Origin: Betaproteobacteria bacterium
GTDB lineage: Bacteria; Pseudomonadota; Gammaproteobacteria; Burkholderiales; Burkholderiaceae_C
Assembly: GCA_016716535.1 (NCBI GenBank)
Contig: JADJWD010000004.1
Location: 558,001 to 622,000 of the forward strand
Direction: 5' to 3'
DNA length: 64,000 nucleotides
Below the pieces are notes generated by a model, which ran no database searches, was not told where the DNA came from, and saw only the letters and a program-made list of their open reading frames with translations. Shown in pieces: positions 23,911 through 35,463 of this stretch. A program made the position numbers and the translations under genes. How positions within the stretch are numbered: the first letter of the stretch is position 1; every line of letters begins with the position of its first letter.

Positions 23911-25015
23911 ATGGACACCGAAGAAATCAACGCCATCGGCACCCTGCTGGCCGATCTCTCCGAGCGCACGCAGCAACTTCGGGGGTATCTTTGACTACGA
24001 CCGCAAAGCACTGCGGCTGAACGAGGTCAACGCCGCGCTCGAGAACCCGGCGGTCTGGAACGAGCCCAAGCGCGCCCAGGAACTGGGGCGTGAGAAGAAG
24101 GCGCTGGAGACGGTGGTCGGCACGATCGGCCATCTGCAGAGCGACCTCGCCGACAACACCGAGCTGTACGAGATGAGCAAGGCCGAGGGCGACGAGCCCG
24201 GCCTGAAGCACATCCTCGAAGAGGCGCAGGCGCTGCGCGCCGAGGTCGAGCAGCTCGAGTTCCGGCGCATGTTCAACAACCCGGCCGACCCGCTGAACTG
24301 CTTCGTCGACATCCAGGCCGGCGCCGGCGGCACCGAGGCGATGGACTGGGCCGCGATGCTGCTGCGCCAGTACCTGAAGTACTGCGAGCGCAAGGGCTTC
24401 AAGGCCGAGGTGCTGGAAGAGACCGAAGGCGACGTGGCCGGCATCCGCAGCGCGACGCTGAAGGTCGAAGGTGAATACGCCTTCGGCCAGCTGCGCACCG
24501 AGACCGGCGTGCACCGCCTCGTGCGCAAGAGCCCGTTCGACAGCGGCGGCGGCCGGCACACGAGCTTCGCGAGCCTGTTCGTCTACCCCGAGGTCGACGA
24601 CTCGATCGAGATCGAGATCAACCCGGCCGACGTGCGCACCGACACTTTCCGCGCCAGCGGCGCCGGCGGCCAGCACATCAACAAGACCGACTCGGCGGTG
24701 CGGCTCACGCACATGCCCACCGGCATCGTCGTGCAGTGCCAGAACGACCGCAGCCAGCACCGCAACCGCGACGAGGCCTGGCAGATGCTGCGCTCGCGTC
24801 TCTATGAACACGAGATGCGCAAGCAGCGCGAAGCACAGCAGAAGCTCGAGGAGAGCAAGACCGACGTCGGCTGGGGCCACCAGATCCGCAGCTACGTGCT
24901 CGACCAGAGCCGCATCAAGGACCTGCGCACCAACGTCGAGATCAGCAACACGCAGAAAGTGCTCGACGGCGACCTCGATGTCTTCATCGAGGCGAGCCTG
25001 AAGCAAGGGCTCTAA
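23911..25015 (+). CDS. prfB: Peptide chain release factor 2, programmed +1 frameshift
   Basis: The product is encoded in two frames: 27 codons from the ATG at 23911 to an in-frame TGA at 23992, then a +1 shift so translation resumes with GAC at 23993, giving 367 residues. RF2 reads UAA and UGA stop codons and triggers peptide release. The recognition tripeptide SPF is at 207-209 and the catalytic GGQ at 252-254 (GAGGQHINKTDSAVRL), matching the E. coli spacing. The internal TGA is read by RF2 itself, so low RF2 favours frameshifting: an autoregulatory loop. A -10-like GACAAT lies only eight bases before the ATG, so a very short or absent leader is possible. Confidence 0.97.
23980..23995 (+). 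promoter_or_regulatory. prfB: prfB frameshift signal
   Basis: The bases read CGG GGG TAT CTT TGA C. The GGGGG run acts as a Shine-Dalgarno-like element three bases before the slippery CTT, and the poorly read TGA C context promotes the +1 slip of tRNA-Leu from CTT to TTT. E. coli has AGG GGG TAT CTT TGA C, so only the first base differs. Confidence 0.97.
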
Positions 25016-25090
25016 AGAGCACGCAGAGCGCACGCGCGCCGCCCACGCACGCGTGCGCCAGGGACACGGGAACCGAGGAGACGACGCAGC

Positions 25091-27799
25091 ATGCTGCGAG
25101 AAGCCACCGCCACGCCGGTGCGGCGCGAGGACTACGCGCCGCCGGCCTTCTTCATCCGCACGGTCGAGCTGACGTTCGACCTCGAGCCGGCCAAGACGAT
25201 CGTCGCCAGCCGCCTGCGCATCGAGCGCAACCTGGCCGTGCCGCGCGGGCCGCTGCGCCTGCACGGCGAGGGCCTGACGCTGCTGCGCTGCCTGGCCGAC
25301 GGGCAGAGCGTGTCGTTCCGCCACGAAGGCGGCAACGCCGGCGGCGACCTTGTCATCGACAACCCGCCCGAGGCCGACGCCTTCACGCTCGAGCTGCGCA
25401 ACACCTGCTGCCCGGAGAAGAACACGGCGCTGTCGGGGCTGTACACGAGCGGCGGCGGCTTCTTCACGCAGTGCGAGGCCGAAGGCTTTCGGCGCATCAC
25501 CTACTACCTCGACCGGCCCGACGTGATGGCCGTCTACACCGTGACGCTGCGCGCCGACCGCGCGCGCTACCCGGTGCTGCTGGCCAACGGCAACCTCGTC
25601 GACGAAGGCCGGCTGGACAACGGCCGCCACTTCGCGAAGTGGCACGACCCGCATCCGAAGCCGAGCTACCTGTTCGCGCTGGTGGCCGGCAACCTCGTCG
25701 CGCGCGAGCAGCGCATCCGCTCGCGCAGCGGCCGCGACCACCTGCTGCAGGTGTACGTGCGCCCGGGCGACCTCGAGAAGACCGAGCACGCAATGAACTC
25801 GCTCGTCGCCAGCGTCGCCTGGGACGAGACGCGCTTCGGCCTTGCACTCGATCTCGACCGCTACATGGTCGTCGCCGTCGAGGACTACAACGGCGGCGCG
25901 ATGGAGAACAAGGGGCTCAACCTCTTCAACACGAAGTACGTGCTCGGCAGCCCCGCCAGCGCCACCGACGCCGACTTCGCCGGCATCGAGAGCGTCATCG
26001 CGCACGAGTACTTTCACAACTGGACGGGCAACCGCGTCACCTGCCGCGACTGGTTCCAGCTGTCGCTGAAGGAAGGCCTCACCGTCTACCGCGACCAGGA
26101 GTTCAGCGCCGACATGGCCGCCGGCGCTGCCGCCGAAGCCGGCGCCGACGCGGCCTCGGCGCGCGCCGTGCAGCGCATCGAGGACGTGCGGCGGCTGCGC
26201 AGCATGCAGTTCCCCGAGGACGCGGGCCCGATGGCGCACGCGGTGCGCCCCGACGCCTATCTCGAGATCCAGAACTTCTACACGCCCACCGTCTATGAGA
26301 AGGGCGCCGAGGTCGTGCGGATGATGGCGACGCTCGTCGGCCGCGCCGGCTTTGCACGCGGCCTGTCGCTGTACCTGCAACGCCACGACGGGCAGGCGGT
26401 GACCTGCGACGACTTCGCGCAGGCGATCGCCGACGCCAACCCGGGCAGCGAACTCGCGTCGCGGCTGGCCGCGTTCAAGCGCTGGTACGCGCAGGCCGGC
26501 ACGCCGCGCGTCACGGCGCGCGGGCAGTGGGACGCCGACGCGCGAACCTACACGCTGACGCTGTCGCAAAGCTGCCCGCCGACGCCGGGGCAGCCGGCGA
26601 AGGAACCGTTCGTGATCCCGGTGCTGGCGGCGCTGCTCGCGCCCGGCGGCGAGACGCTCGCCGCCGAGCGGCTGCTCGTGCTCGAAGAGGCCGAGCAGCG
26701 CTTTGTCTTCGAGGGCATCGGCGAGGCGCCGGTGCCTTCGCTGCTGCGCGGCTTCTCGGCGCCGGTGAAGCTCGACGACGGTCTGGGCGAGGCCGAGCGC
26801 CTCGCGCTGCTCGCCCACGACAGCGACGCCTTCAACCGCTTCGAGGCCGGCCAGCGGCTCGTGCTCGACCGGCTGCTCGCGGCCGTGCGCGAGGGCGGCG
26901 AGCCCCAGCTCGACGAGGCGCTGGCCGAGGCGCTGCGCCGCGTGCTGCGCGCGCCGGCGCTCGACGCGCAGTTCAAGGCGCTGGTGTTGAGCGCACCCGA
27001 CGAGGACTACATCGCCGAGCAGCTGGCCGAGGTCGACCCGCAGCGCATCCACGCCGCGCGCGAGAGCTGGCGACGCCGCCTCGCCGAGCGCCTGCACGAT
27101 GACTGGGCGTGGGCCTACGAACACCATCAGGTGCGCGAGGGCTACCGCCCGACGGTGGCGCAAAGCGGCCGCCGCGCACTGGCCAATCTCGCGCTCGGCC
27201 ACCTCGTGCTGCACGCCGTGCAGCAAGGCGACGAGGTCTGGCCCGGCCGTGCCTACCAGCGCGTCAAGGACGCCGCCCACCTGACCGAGCGCCTCGGCGC
27301 GATCAGCGCCCTCGTGCAGGCGCAGTCGCCGCTGGCCGATCGGGCCATCGAGCGCTTCCACGCGCTGGCGCATGGCGACGCGCTCGTGCTCGACAAGTGG
27401 TTCTGGCTGCAGGCGACGGCGCCGGAGCCGGTGGGCGTTGGCTCCGGCAGCGCCTTCGCGCGCGCCCGCGCGCTGCTACAGCACGCGGACTTCTCGATGA
27501 AGAACCCGAACCGAGTGCGCAGCCTGTTGTTCGGGCTGGCCGGCGGCAACCCGGCCGCGTTCCACCGCGCCGACGCCGCCGGCTACGTGCTGTGGGTCGA
27601 ACGGCTGCTCGAGCTGGACAGCCACAACCCGCAGCTCGCGGCGCGCTTCGCGCGCATGCTCGACCGCTGGCGCTCGCTCGCCGAGCCGTGGCGCGGCGCG
27701 GCGCGGGAGGCGATCGCGCGCGTCGCCGCGCGGCCCGACCTGAGCAACGATGTGCGCGAAGTCGTCACGCGCGCGCTGGCCGGCGAGACCGCGGGCTGA
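25091..27799 (+). CDS. pepN: Aminopeptidase N (M1 metallopeptidase)
   Basis: A 902-residue M1 aminopeptidase, preceded by GAGGAG at good spacing. It has the exopeptidase motif GAMEN (269-273) and the zinc site HEYFH (H305, E306, H309) with E328 eighteen residues later in LKEGLTVYRDQEF. The PepN subtype is shown by HNWTGNRVTCRDWFQLSLKEGLTVYRDQEFS and the long C-terminal helical domain starting around residue 570. It removes N-terminal residues in the cytoplasm during late protein turnover. An Ala-rich insertion of about 14 residues follows DQEFSADM. It follows prfB by 75 bases. Confidence 0.97.
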   Translation: MLREATATPVRREDYAPPAFFIRTVELTFDLEPAKTIVASRLRIERNLAVPRGPLRLHGEGLTLLRCLADGQSVSFRHEGGNAGGDLVIDNPPEADAFTLELRNTCCPEKNTALSGLYTSGGGFFTQCEAEGFRRITYYLDRPDVMAVYTVTLRADRARYPVLLANGNLVDEGRLDNGRHFAKWHDPHPKPSYLFALVAGNLVAREQRIRSRSGRDHLLQVYVRPGDLEKTEHAMNSLVASVAWDETRFGLALDLDRYMVVAVEDYNGGAMENKGLNLFNTKYVLGSPASATDADFAGIESVIAHEYFHNWTGNRVTCRDWFQLSLKEGLTVYRDQEFSADMAAGAAAEAGADAASARAVQRIEDVRRLRSMQFPEDAGPMAHAVRPDAYLEIQNFYTPTVYEKGAEVVRMMATLVGRAGFARGLSLYLQRHDGQAVTCDDFAQAIADANPGSELASRLAAFKRWYAQAGTPRVTARGQWDADARTYTLTLSQSCPPTPGQPAKEPFVIPVLAALLAPGGETLAAERLLVLEEAEQRFVFEGIGEAPVPSLLRGFSAPVKLDDGLGEAERLALLAHDSDAFNRFEAGQRLVLDRLLAAVREGGEPQLDEALAEALRRVLRAPALDAQFKALVLSAPDEDYIAEQLAEVDPQRIHAARESWRRRLAERLHDDWAWAYEHHQVREGYRPTVAQSGRRALANLALGHLVLHAVQQGDEVWPGRAYQRVKDAAHLTERLGAISALVQAQSPLADRAIERFHALAHGDALVLDKWFWLQATAPEPVGVGSGSAFARARALLQHADFSMKNPNRVRSLLFGLAGGNPAAFHRADAAGYVLWVERLLELDSHNPQLAARFARMLDRWRSLAEPWRGAAREAIARVAARPDLSNDVREVVTRALAGETAG

Positions 27800-27859
27800 G
27801 GCGCACAGGCCCTCACCTGCCCTATGCTCGGCGCCGGCATTCCATAGCAGCACGGCACC

Positions 27860-28876
27860 ATGAGCAAGCGAGTCAGCCTGACGCAGTACCTGGTCGAGAA
27901 GCAGCGCGAGGACGGGCACATCCCGGGCCAGCTGCGCCTGTTGATCGAAGTCGTCGCGCGCGCCTGCAAGCGCATCGCGATCTCGGTGAACAAGGGCGCG
28001 TTGGGCGACGTGCTCGGCACCGCCGGCAGCGAGAACGTGCAAGGCGAGGTGCAGAAGAAGCTGGACGTCATCGCCAACGAGGTGCTGGTCGAGGCCAACG
28101 AATGGGGCGGCCACCTCGCGGCGATGGCCAGCGAGGAGATGGACAGCATCCACGTCGTGCCCAACCGCTATCCGCAGGGCGAGTACCTGCTGCTGTTCGA
28201 CCCGCTGGACGGCAGCAGCAACATCGACGTCAACGTCTCGATCGGCACGATCTTCAGCGTGCTGCGCAAGGTGGGCCACTCGCGCGGCGTCGAGGAGGCC
28301 GATTTCCTGCAGCCCGGCCGCCAGCAGGCCGCCGCCGGCTACTGCGTCTACGGGCCGCAGACGACGCTGGTGCTGACGGTGGGCGACGGCGTCGCGATGT
28401 TCACGCTCGACCGCGAGACGGGCTCGTGGGTGCTGATCGAGGACGGCGTGCGCATCCCCGAGGACACGCGCGAGTTCGCGATCAACATGTCGAACATGCG
28501 CCACTGGGCGCCGCCGGTGAAGCGCTATATCGACGAGTGCCTGGCGGGCAAGGACGGCCCGCGCGACAAGGACTTCAACATGCGCTGGGTGGCGAGCATG
28601 GTCGCCGACGTGCACCGCATCCTGAGCCGCGGCGGCATCTTCATGTACCCGTGGGACAAGCGCGAGCCCGACAAGCCCGGCAAGCTGCGCCTGATGTACG
28701 AGGCCAACCCGATGAGCTTCCTCGTCGAGCAGGCCGGCGGCGCGGCCACCAACGGCGTCGAGCGCATCCTCGACCTCGCGCCCAAGAAGCTGCACGAGCG
28801 CGTCAGCGTCATCCTCGGCTCGAAGAACGAGGTGCTGCGGGTGACCGAGTACCACCAGAGCGGCGGCACCGACTGA
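27860..28876 (+). CDS. fbp: Class 1 fructose-1,6-bisphosphatase
   Basis: A 338-residue enzyme that hydrolyses fructose 1,6-bisphosphate to fructose 6-phosphate in gluconeogenesis and, where present, the Calvin cycle. The metal site is FDPLDGSSNIDVNVSIGTIFS; NRYPQGEYLLL and YCVYGPQTTLVLTVG follow, and the substrate-side motif is KLRLMYEANPMSFLVEQAGG. Length and motifs are standard for the proteobacterial form. It is 60 bases after pepN and ends in a strong hairpin shared with the convergent tRNA genes. Confidence 0.97.
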   Translation: MSKRVSLTQYLVEKQREDGHIPGQLRLLIEVVARACKRIAISVNKGALGDVLGTAGSENVQGEVQKKLDVIANEVLVEANEWGGHLAAMASEEMDSIHVVPNRYPQGEYLLLFDPLDGSSNIDVNVSIGTIFSVLRKVGHSRGVEEADFLQPGRQQAAAGYCVYGPQTTLVLTVGDGVAMFTLDRETGSWVLIEDGVRIPEDTREFAINMSNMRHWAPPVKRYIDECLAGKDGPRDKDFNMRWVASMVADVHRILSRGGIFMYPWDKREPDKPGKLRLMYEANPMSFLVEQAGGAATNGVERILDLAPKKLHERVSVILGSKNEVLRVTEYHQSGGTD

Positions 28877-28902
28877 CCCGACGACCGCACGCTCACAAAG
28901 CA

Positions 28903-28929
28903 CAACGGCCCGCAAACTGCGGGCCGTTG
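28903..28929. terminator. Bidirectional terminator between fbp and tRNA-Cys
   Basis: A perfect 12-base-pair stem (CAACGGCCCGCA / TGCGGGCCGTTG) with an AAC loop lies 26 bases after the fbp stop. It is followed by CCTTTGG on the plus strand and CTTTGTG on the minus strand, so it can end transcription of both fbp and the convergent tRNA pair. Eleven bases of each arm are identical to the leuA attenuator stem at 46872-46905. Confidence 0.8.
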
Positions 28930-28937
28930 CCTTTGGC

Positions 28938-29011
28938 TGGAGGCGCGATCCGGAGTCGAACCGGACTAGACGGATTTGCAATCCGTTGCATAACCGCTTT
29001 GCTATCGCGCC
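28938..29011 (-). tRNA. tRNA-Cys (GCA)
   Basis: A 74-base cloverleaf on the minus strand. The acceptor stem pairs GGCGCGA with TCGCGCC, the anticodon loop reads TTGCAAA with anticodon GCA, the T arm contains GGTTCGACTCC, and the discriminator is U, as expected for cysteinyl-tRNA identity. The CCA end is encoded (TCCA, complement of 28938-28941). It is downstream of tRNA-Gly and probably cotranscribed with it. Confidence 0.96.
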
Positions 29012-29028
29012 AGGCGCTCCTGGAAGCA

Positions 29029-29054
29029 GAAGGGGAAGCGCCTGCTTCCCCTTC
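29029..29054 (-). other. Inter-tRNA hairpin
   Basis: Between the two tRNA genes lies an 11-base-pair perfect stem (GAAGGGGAAGC / GCTTCCCCTTC) with a four-base loop GCCT. It could guide RNase processing of the dicistronic tRNA precursor or partly attenuate the second tRNA. No T-run follows on the minus strand. Confidence 0.5.
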
Positions 29055-29071
29055 GATTGCCTTCGAGAACC

Positions 29072-29147
29072 TGGAGCGGGAAACGAGTCTCGAACTCGCG
29101 ACCTCAACCTTGGCAAGGTTGCGCTCTACCAACTGAGCTATTCCCGC
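29072..29147 (-). tRNA. tRNA-Gly (GCC)
   Basis: A 76-base cloverleaf on the minus strand: acceptor GCGGGAA with TTCCCGC, D arm AGCTCAGTTGGTAGAGC, anticodon loop TTGCCAA giving GCC, T arm with GAGTTCGAGACTC, and an encoded CCA end (complement of 29072-29074). It is the first gene of the tRNA pair. Confidence 0.97.
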
Positions 29148-29158
29148 GTGAGCCTCGC

Positions 29159-29189
29159 ATTATAGCTGCACTCCGGCGGCGTTCGGCAA
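29159..29189 (-). promoter_or_regulatory. Sigma-70 promoter of the tRNA-Gly/tRNA-Cys unit
   Basis: On the minus strand a perfect TATAAT (complement of 29159-29164) lies 11 bases before the tRNA-Gly 5' end, with TTGCCG (29184-29189) as the -35 at a rather long 19-base spacing. A GC-rich discriminator (GCGAGG) follows the -10, typical of stringently controlled tRNA promoters. Confidence 0.7.
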
Positions 29190-29243
29190 TGGGCCGAGGC
29201 CACCGGGTGCAGGGCTGCGTAGTGAACCGATGCGCTCTCTGGC

Positions 29244-31694
<2,451 letters not shown>

Positions 31695-31717
31695 TGGGAC
31701 CTCTCTTTCACCGGCGC

Positions 31718-31745
31718 ATCTGGGGGCCGCCGGAAGGAATGCAAG
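31718..31745 (-). promoter_or_regulatory. Candidate sigma-32 heat-shock promoter of lon
   Basis: Reading the minus strand: CTTGCAT (31739-31745), 13 bases, then CCCCAGAT (31718-31725). The sigma-32 consensus is CTTGAAA, 11-16 bases, CCCCATnT. The -10 element differs at one defined position and the -35 at two. It lies 23 bases before the lon ATG. lon is a classical heat-shock gene, which supports the call. Confidence 0.5.
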
Positions 31746-31816
31746 CGCCTGGCGGTTGGTAGCGGCTGTGGCGGCAAGCGCGACCGAGGGCCTTGCTCCG
31801 CGCCCTGCCCGCGTTT

Positions 31817-33088
<1,272 letters not shown>

Positions 33089-33240
33089 GGAGTGCTGTAC
33101 GCGCGCAGATGCCCTGGGGGATGCGGCGCATCATAGCCGATGCCCCCGGCGCGGCGCCCGCGGCGAAGCGGGCGAAAAAAGGGGAAATCCGCCGGCGTCA
33201 GACCGCTTGCCGGCCGGCGCGCGCGACTCCCGCCGTCACA

Positions 33241-33852
33241 TCAGGCGCGCTTGTCGAGCACCTGGTCGATGAGGCCGTAGTCCTTCGCTTCGGCGGCCGA
33301 CATCCAGTAGTCGCGCTCCATGTCGGCGGCGATGCGCTCGACCGGCTGGCCGGTGCGCTCGGCGTAGATGCGGTTGAGCTGCTCGCGCGTCTTGATGATC
33401 TCGCGCGCCTGGATCTCGATGTCGCTCGCCTGCCCCTGCGCGCCGCCGCTCGGCTGGTGGATCATCACGCGCGAGTTCGGCAGCGCGATGCGCTTGCCCT
33501 TCGCGCCGGCCATCAGGAGGAAGCTGCCCATGGAGGCCGCCATGCCCATGCACAGCGTCGACACGTCGGGCTTGATCCAGTTCATCGTGTCGTAGATCGA
33601 CAGCCCGGCGCTGACGCTGCCGCCGGGGCTGTTGATGTAGAGGAAGATCTCCTTGTCGGGGTTCTCGCTCTCCAGGAACAGCAACTGCGCGCAAACCACG
33701 TTGGCCGTGGCGTCGCTGACCGGGCCGACGAGGAAGACGATGCGCTCCTTCAGCAGGCGGCTGTAGATGTCGTAGGCGCGCTCGCCGCGGCCCGACTGCT
33801 CGATGACCATGGGGACGTAGTTCAGGCCCACGGTATCCGGCTGGCTCATCAT
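33241..33852 (-). CDS. clpP: ATP-dependent Clp protease proteolytic subunit
   Basis: A 203-residue serine peptidase with catalytic triad S107 (GMAASMGS), H132 (MIHQPSGG) and D181 (ERDYWMS). Tetradecameric ClpP degrades proteins delivered by ClpX or ClpA. The first of two tandem ATG codons (33852) is taken as the start, with GGAGA nine bases upstream. It lies 53 bases downstream of tig and upstream of clpX, the standard proteobacterial order. Confidence 0.98.
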   Translation of the reverse strand: MMSQPDTVGLNYVPMVIEQSGRGERAYDIYSRLLKERIVFLVGPVSDATANVVCAQLLFLESENPDKEIFLYINSPGGSVSAGLSIYDTMNWIKPDVSTLCMGMAASMGSFLLMAGAKGKRIALPNSRVMIHQPSGGAQGQASDIEIQAREIIKTREQLNRIYAERTGQPVERIAADMERDYWMSAAEAKDYGLIDQVLDKRA

Positions 33853-33905
33853 CGATTTCGTCTCCGAGGGTTCGCAGGTCCAGAGGCGGCGGGGAACAAC
33901 CCTCG

Positions 33906-35216
33906 TCAGGCCGCGCTCATCAGTTCGTCGAACGGTAGCACCTTGTCGATGACCTTCGCCCGGCCCAGCACGAACTCGGTCACGTTGTTCTCGATCACCA
34001 CCGCCTCGACATCGGCCATGCGCTGGCGGTCGCCGAGGTACCAGTTCATCACCTCGGCGGGCTTCTCGTAGCTCTGGCTCATCTCCTCGATGTGCGCACG
34101 CAGCTGCTCGGGCTTGGCCTGCAGGTTGTTGGCGCGCACGAGTTCGCCTACGACGAGGCCCAGGCGCACGCGGCGCTCGGCCTGCGGGCGGAAGATGTCG
34201 CCGGGGATCTCGGCCTTGTCGGCGTCCTTCACGCCGCGCTGCTTCAGGTCGGCACGGGCGGCGCCGATCATGCGCTCGGTCTCGTTGTCGACCAGCGTCT
34301 TCGGCAGGTCGAGCTCGGCCAGCTTCGTCAGCGCCTCCATCACCGCGCCCTTGTTGCGCGCGGCCAGGCGAAACTTCACCTCGCGCTCGAGGTTCTTCTT
34401 CACGTCGGCACGCAGGCCGTCGACCGTGGCGTCCTTGATGCCCAGCGTCTTGGCGAACGCGTCGTCGACCGCGGGCATGTGCGGCACCTCGATCTTCCTG
34501 ACCGAGACGAGGAAATCGGCCTCCTTGCCGGCGACGTCCTTGCCGGCGTAGTCGGCCGGGAACGTGAGCGGGAAGGTCTTGTTCTCGCCGACCTTCATGC
34601 CGCGCACCGACTGGTCGAACTGCTCGAGCATCTGGCCTTCGCCGATGATGAACTGGAAGCCTTCGGCCTTGCCGCCGGCGAACGGCTCGCCGTCGATCTT
34701 GCCTTCGAAGTCGATGGACACGCGGTCGCCTTCGGCAGCGCCTTCGGTGGCCGGGCGCTGCGTGAACGTGCGCCGTTGCTTGCGCAGGATGTCGATCGTG
34801 CGGTCGATCGCCGCGTCGCTGACCTCGGTGGCGATGCGTTCGACTTCGGCCGTCGCGAGGTCGCCGATCTTCACCTCGGGGTAGACCTCGAAGGTGGCGT
34901 CGAAGGCCAGTTGGCCTTCGGGCGCTTCTTCCTTCTGCGTGATGCGCGGCGCACCGGCGACGCGCAGCTTCGCTTCCTGCGCGGCGTCGGCGAAGGCCTG
35001 GCCGACCTTGTCGTTGACGACCTCGTACTGCACCGAGTAGCCGTAGCGCTGCGCGACGACGCTCATCGGCACCTTGCCCGGGCGGAAGCCGTCGGCCTTG
35101 ACGGTGCGCGACAGGCGCTTCAGGCGCGACTCCACCTCGCCGTTGATGGCCTGCGCCGGCAGCGTCAGCGTGATGCGGCGTTCGAGCTTGTCGAGGGTTT
35201 CAACTTGGACAGCCAT
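33906..35216 (-). CDS. tig: Trigger factor
   Basis: A 436-residue ribosome-associated chaperone and peptidyl-prolyl isomerase. The N-terminal ribosome-binding domain has the signature-like FRPGKVPMSVVAQRYG (F-R-x-G-x-x-P); the FKBP-type domain follows (GDRVSIDFEGKIDGEPFAGGKAEGFQFIIGEGQMLEQFDQSVRGMKVGE); then the helical cradle, ending FDELM. It binds near the L23 exit site and protects nascent chains. It is the first protein gene after tRNA-Leu (44 bases) and probably heads the tig-clpP-clpX-lon transcription group. No strong Shine-Dalgarno is visible. Confidence 0.98.
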   Translation of the reverse strand: MAVQVETLDKLERRITLTLPAQAINGEVESRLKRLSRTVKADGFRPGKVPMSVVAQRYGYSVQYEVVNDKVGQAFADAAQEAKLRVAGAPRITQKEEAPEGQLAFDATFEVYPEVKIGDLATAEVERIATEVSDAAIDRTIDILRKQRRTFTQRPATEGAAEGDRVSIDFEGKIDGEPFAGGKAEGFQFIIGEGQMLEQFDQSVRGMKVGENKTFPLTFPADYAGKDVAGKEADFLVSVRKIEVPHMPAVDDAFAKTLGIKDATVDGLRADVKKNLEREVKFRLAARNKGAVMEALTKLAELDLPKTLVDNETERMIGAARADLKQRGVKDADKAEIPGDIFRPQAERRVRLGLVVGELVRANNLQAKPEQLRAHIEEMSQSYEKPAEVMNWYLGDRQRMADVEAVVIENNVTEFVLGRAKVIDKVLPFDELMSAA

Positions 35217-35260
35217 GGTGCGTCAGCGTTTGAGGGTTCGGAAAGAACGGGATGTGTGTC

Positions 35261-35347
35261 TGGTGCGCGGGGCCGGACTCGAACCGGCACGCCCGTGAAG
35301 GCGTCAGGACCTAAACCTGGTGCGTCTACCAATTTCGCCACCCGCGC
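35261..35347 (-). tRNA. tRNA-Leu (UAG)
   Basis: An 87-base class II tRNA on the minus strand: acceptor GCGCGGG with CCCGCGC, D arm GGCGAAATTGGTAGACGC, anticodon TAG in the loop TTTAGGT, an extended variable arm, T arm with GGTTCGAGTCC, discriminator A and encoded CCA (complement of 35261-35263). It decodes CUA and other CUN codons. It sits directly before tig. Confidence 0.97.
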
Positions 35348-35355
35348 GGTGGGTG

Positions 35356-35406
35356 GGCCGGCGCGGCCGGCACGGCCGGCACGACCGGCCGGCGCGAGCC
35401 GGCACG
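35356..35406. repeat. Short 9-base GC-rich tandem repeats
   Basis: Between the RND gene and tRNA-Leu the unit GGCCGGCAC, with variants GGCCGGCGC and GACCGGCCG, repeats about four times in tandem, then AGCCGGCAC. Further along, at 35419-35436, CCGGCGT/ACGCCGG forms a small hairpin. The block could fold into several GC stems and end read-through from the efflux genes. Confidence 0.6.
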
Positions 35407-35463
35407 TCGCACCGCGGCCCGGCGTTCACACGCCGGCTCGCGGGTTTCGGCGAACCGGTGATT

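Noticed and set aside
23992..23994. In-frame TGA in prfB as a nonsense mutation or sequencing error
   Set aside because: The surrounding CGGGGGTATCTTTGAC is the classic RF2 programmed frameshift site and the +1 frame continues perfectly.
23927..27373. A 1148-codon open frame on the minus strand opposite prfB and pepN
   Set aside because: It is the antisense shadow of two certain genes. Its translation is a monotonous string of R, A, V, L, G, H and D without domain motifs, as expected for the complement of GC-rich coding DNA.
33130..33135. TATGAT before clpX as a confident promoter
   Set aside because: There is no acceptable -35 at the right distance, so it is mentioned only within the clpX entry.
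35356..35406. GGCCGGCAC repeats as a CRISPR array
   Set aside because: Units are 9 bases with no spacers and no cas genes in the window.
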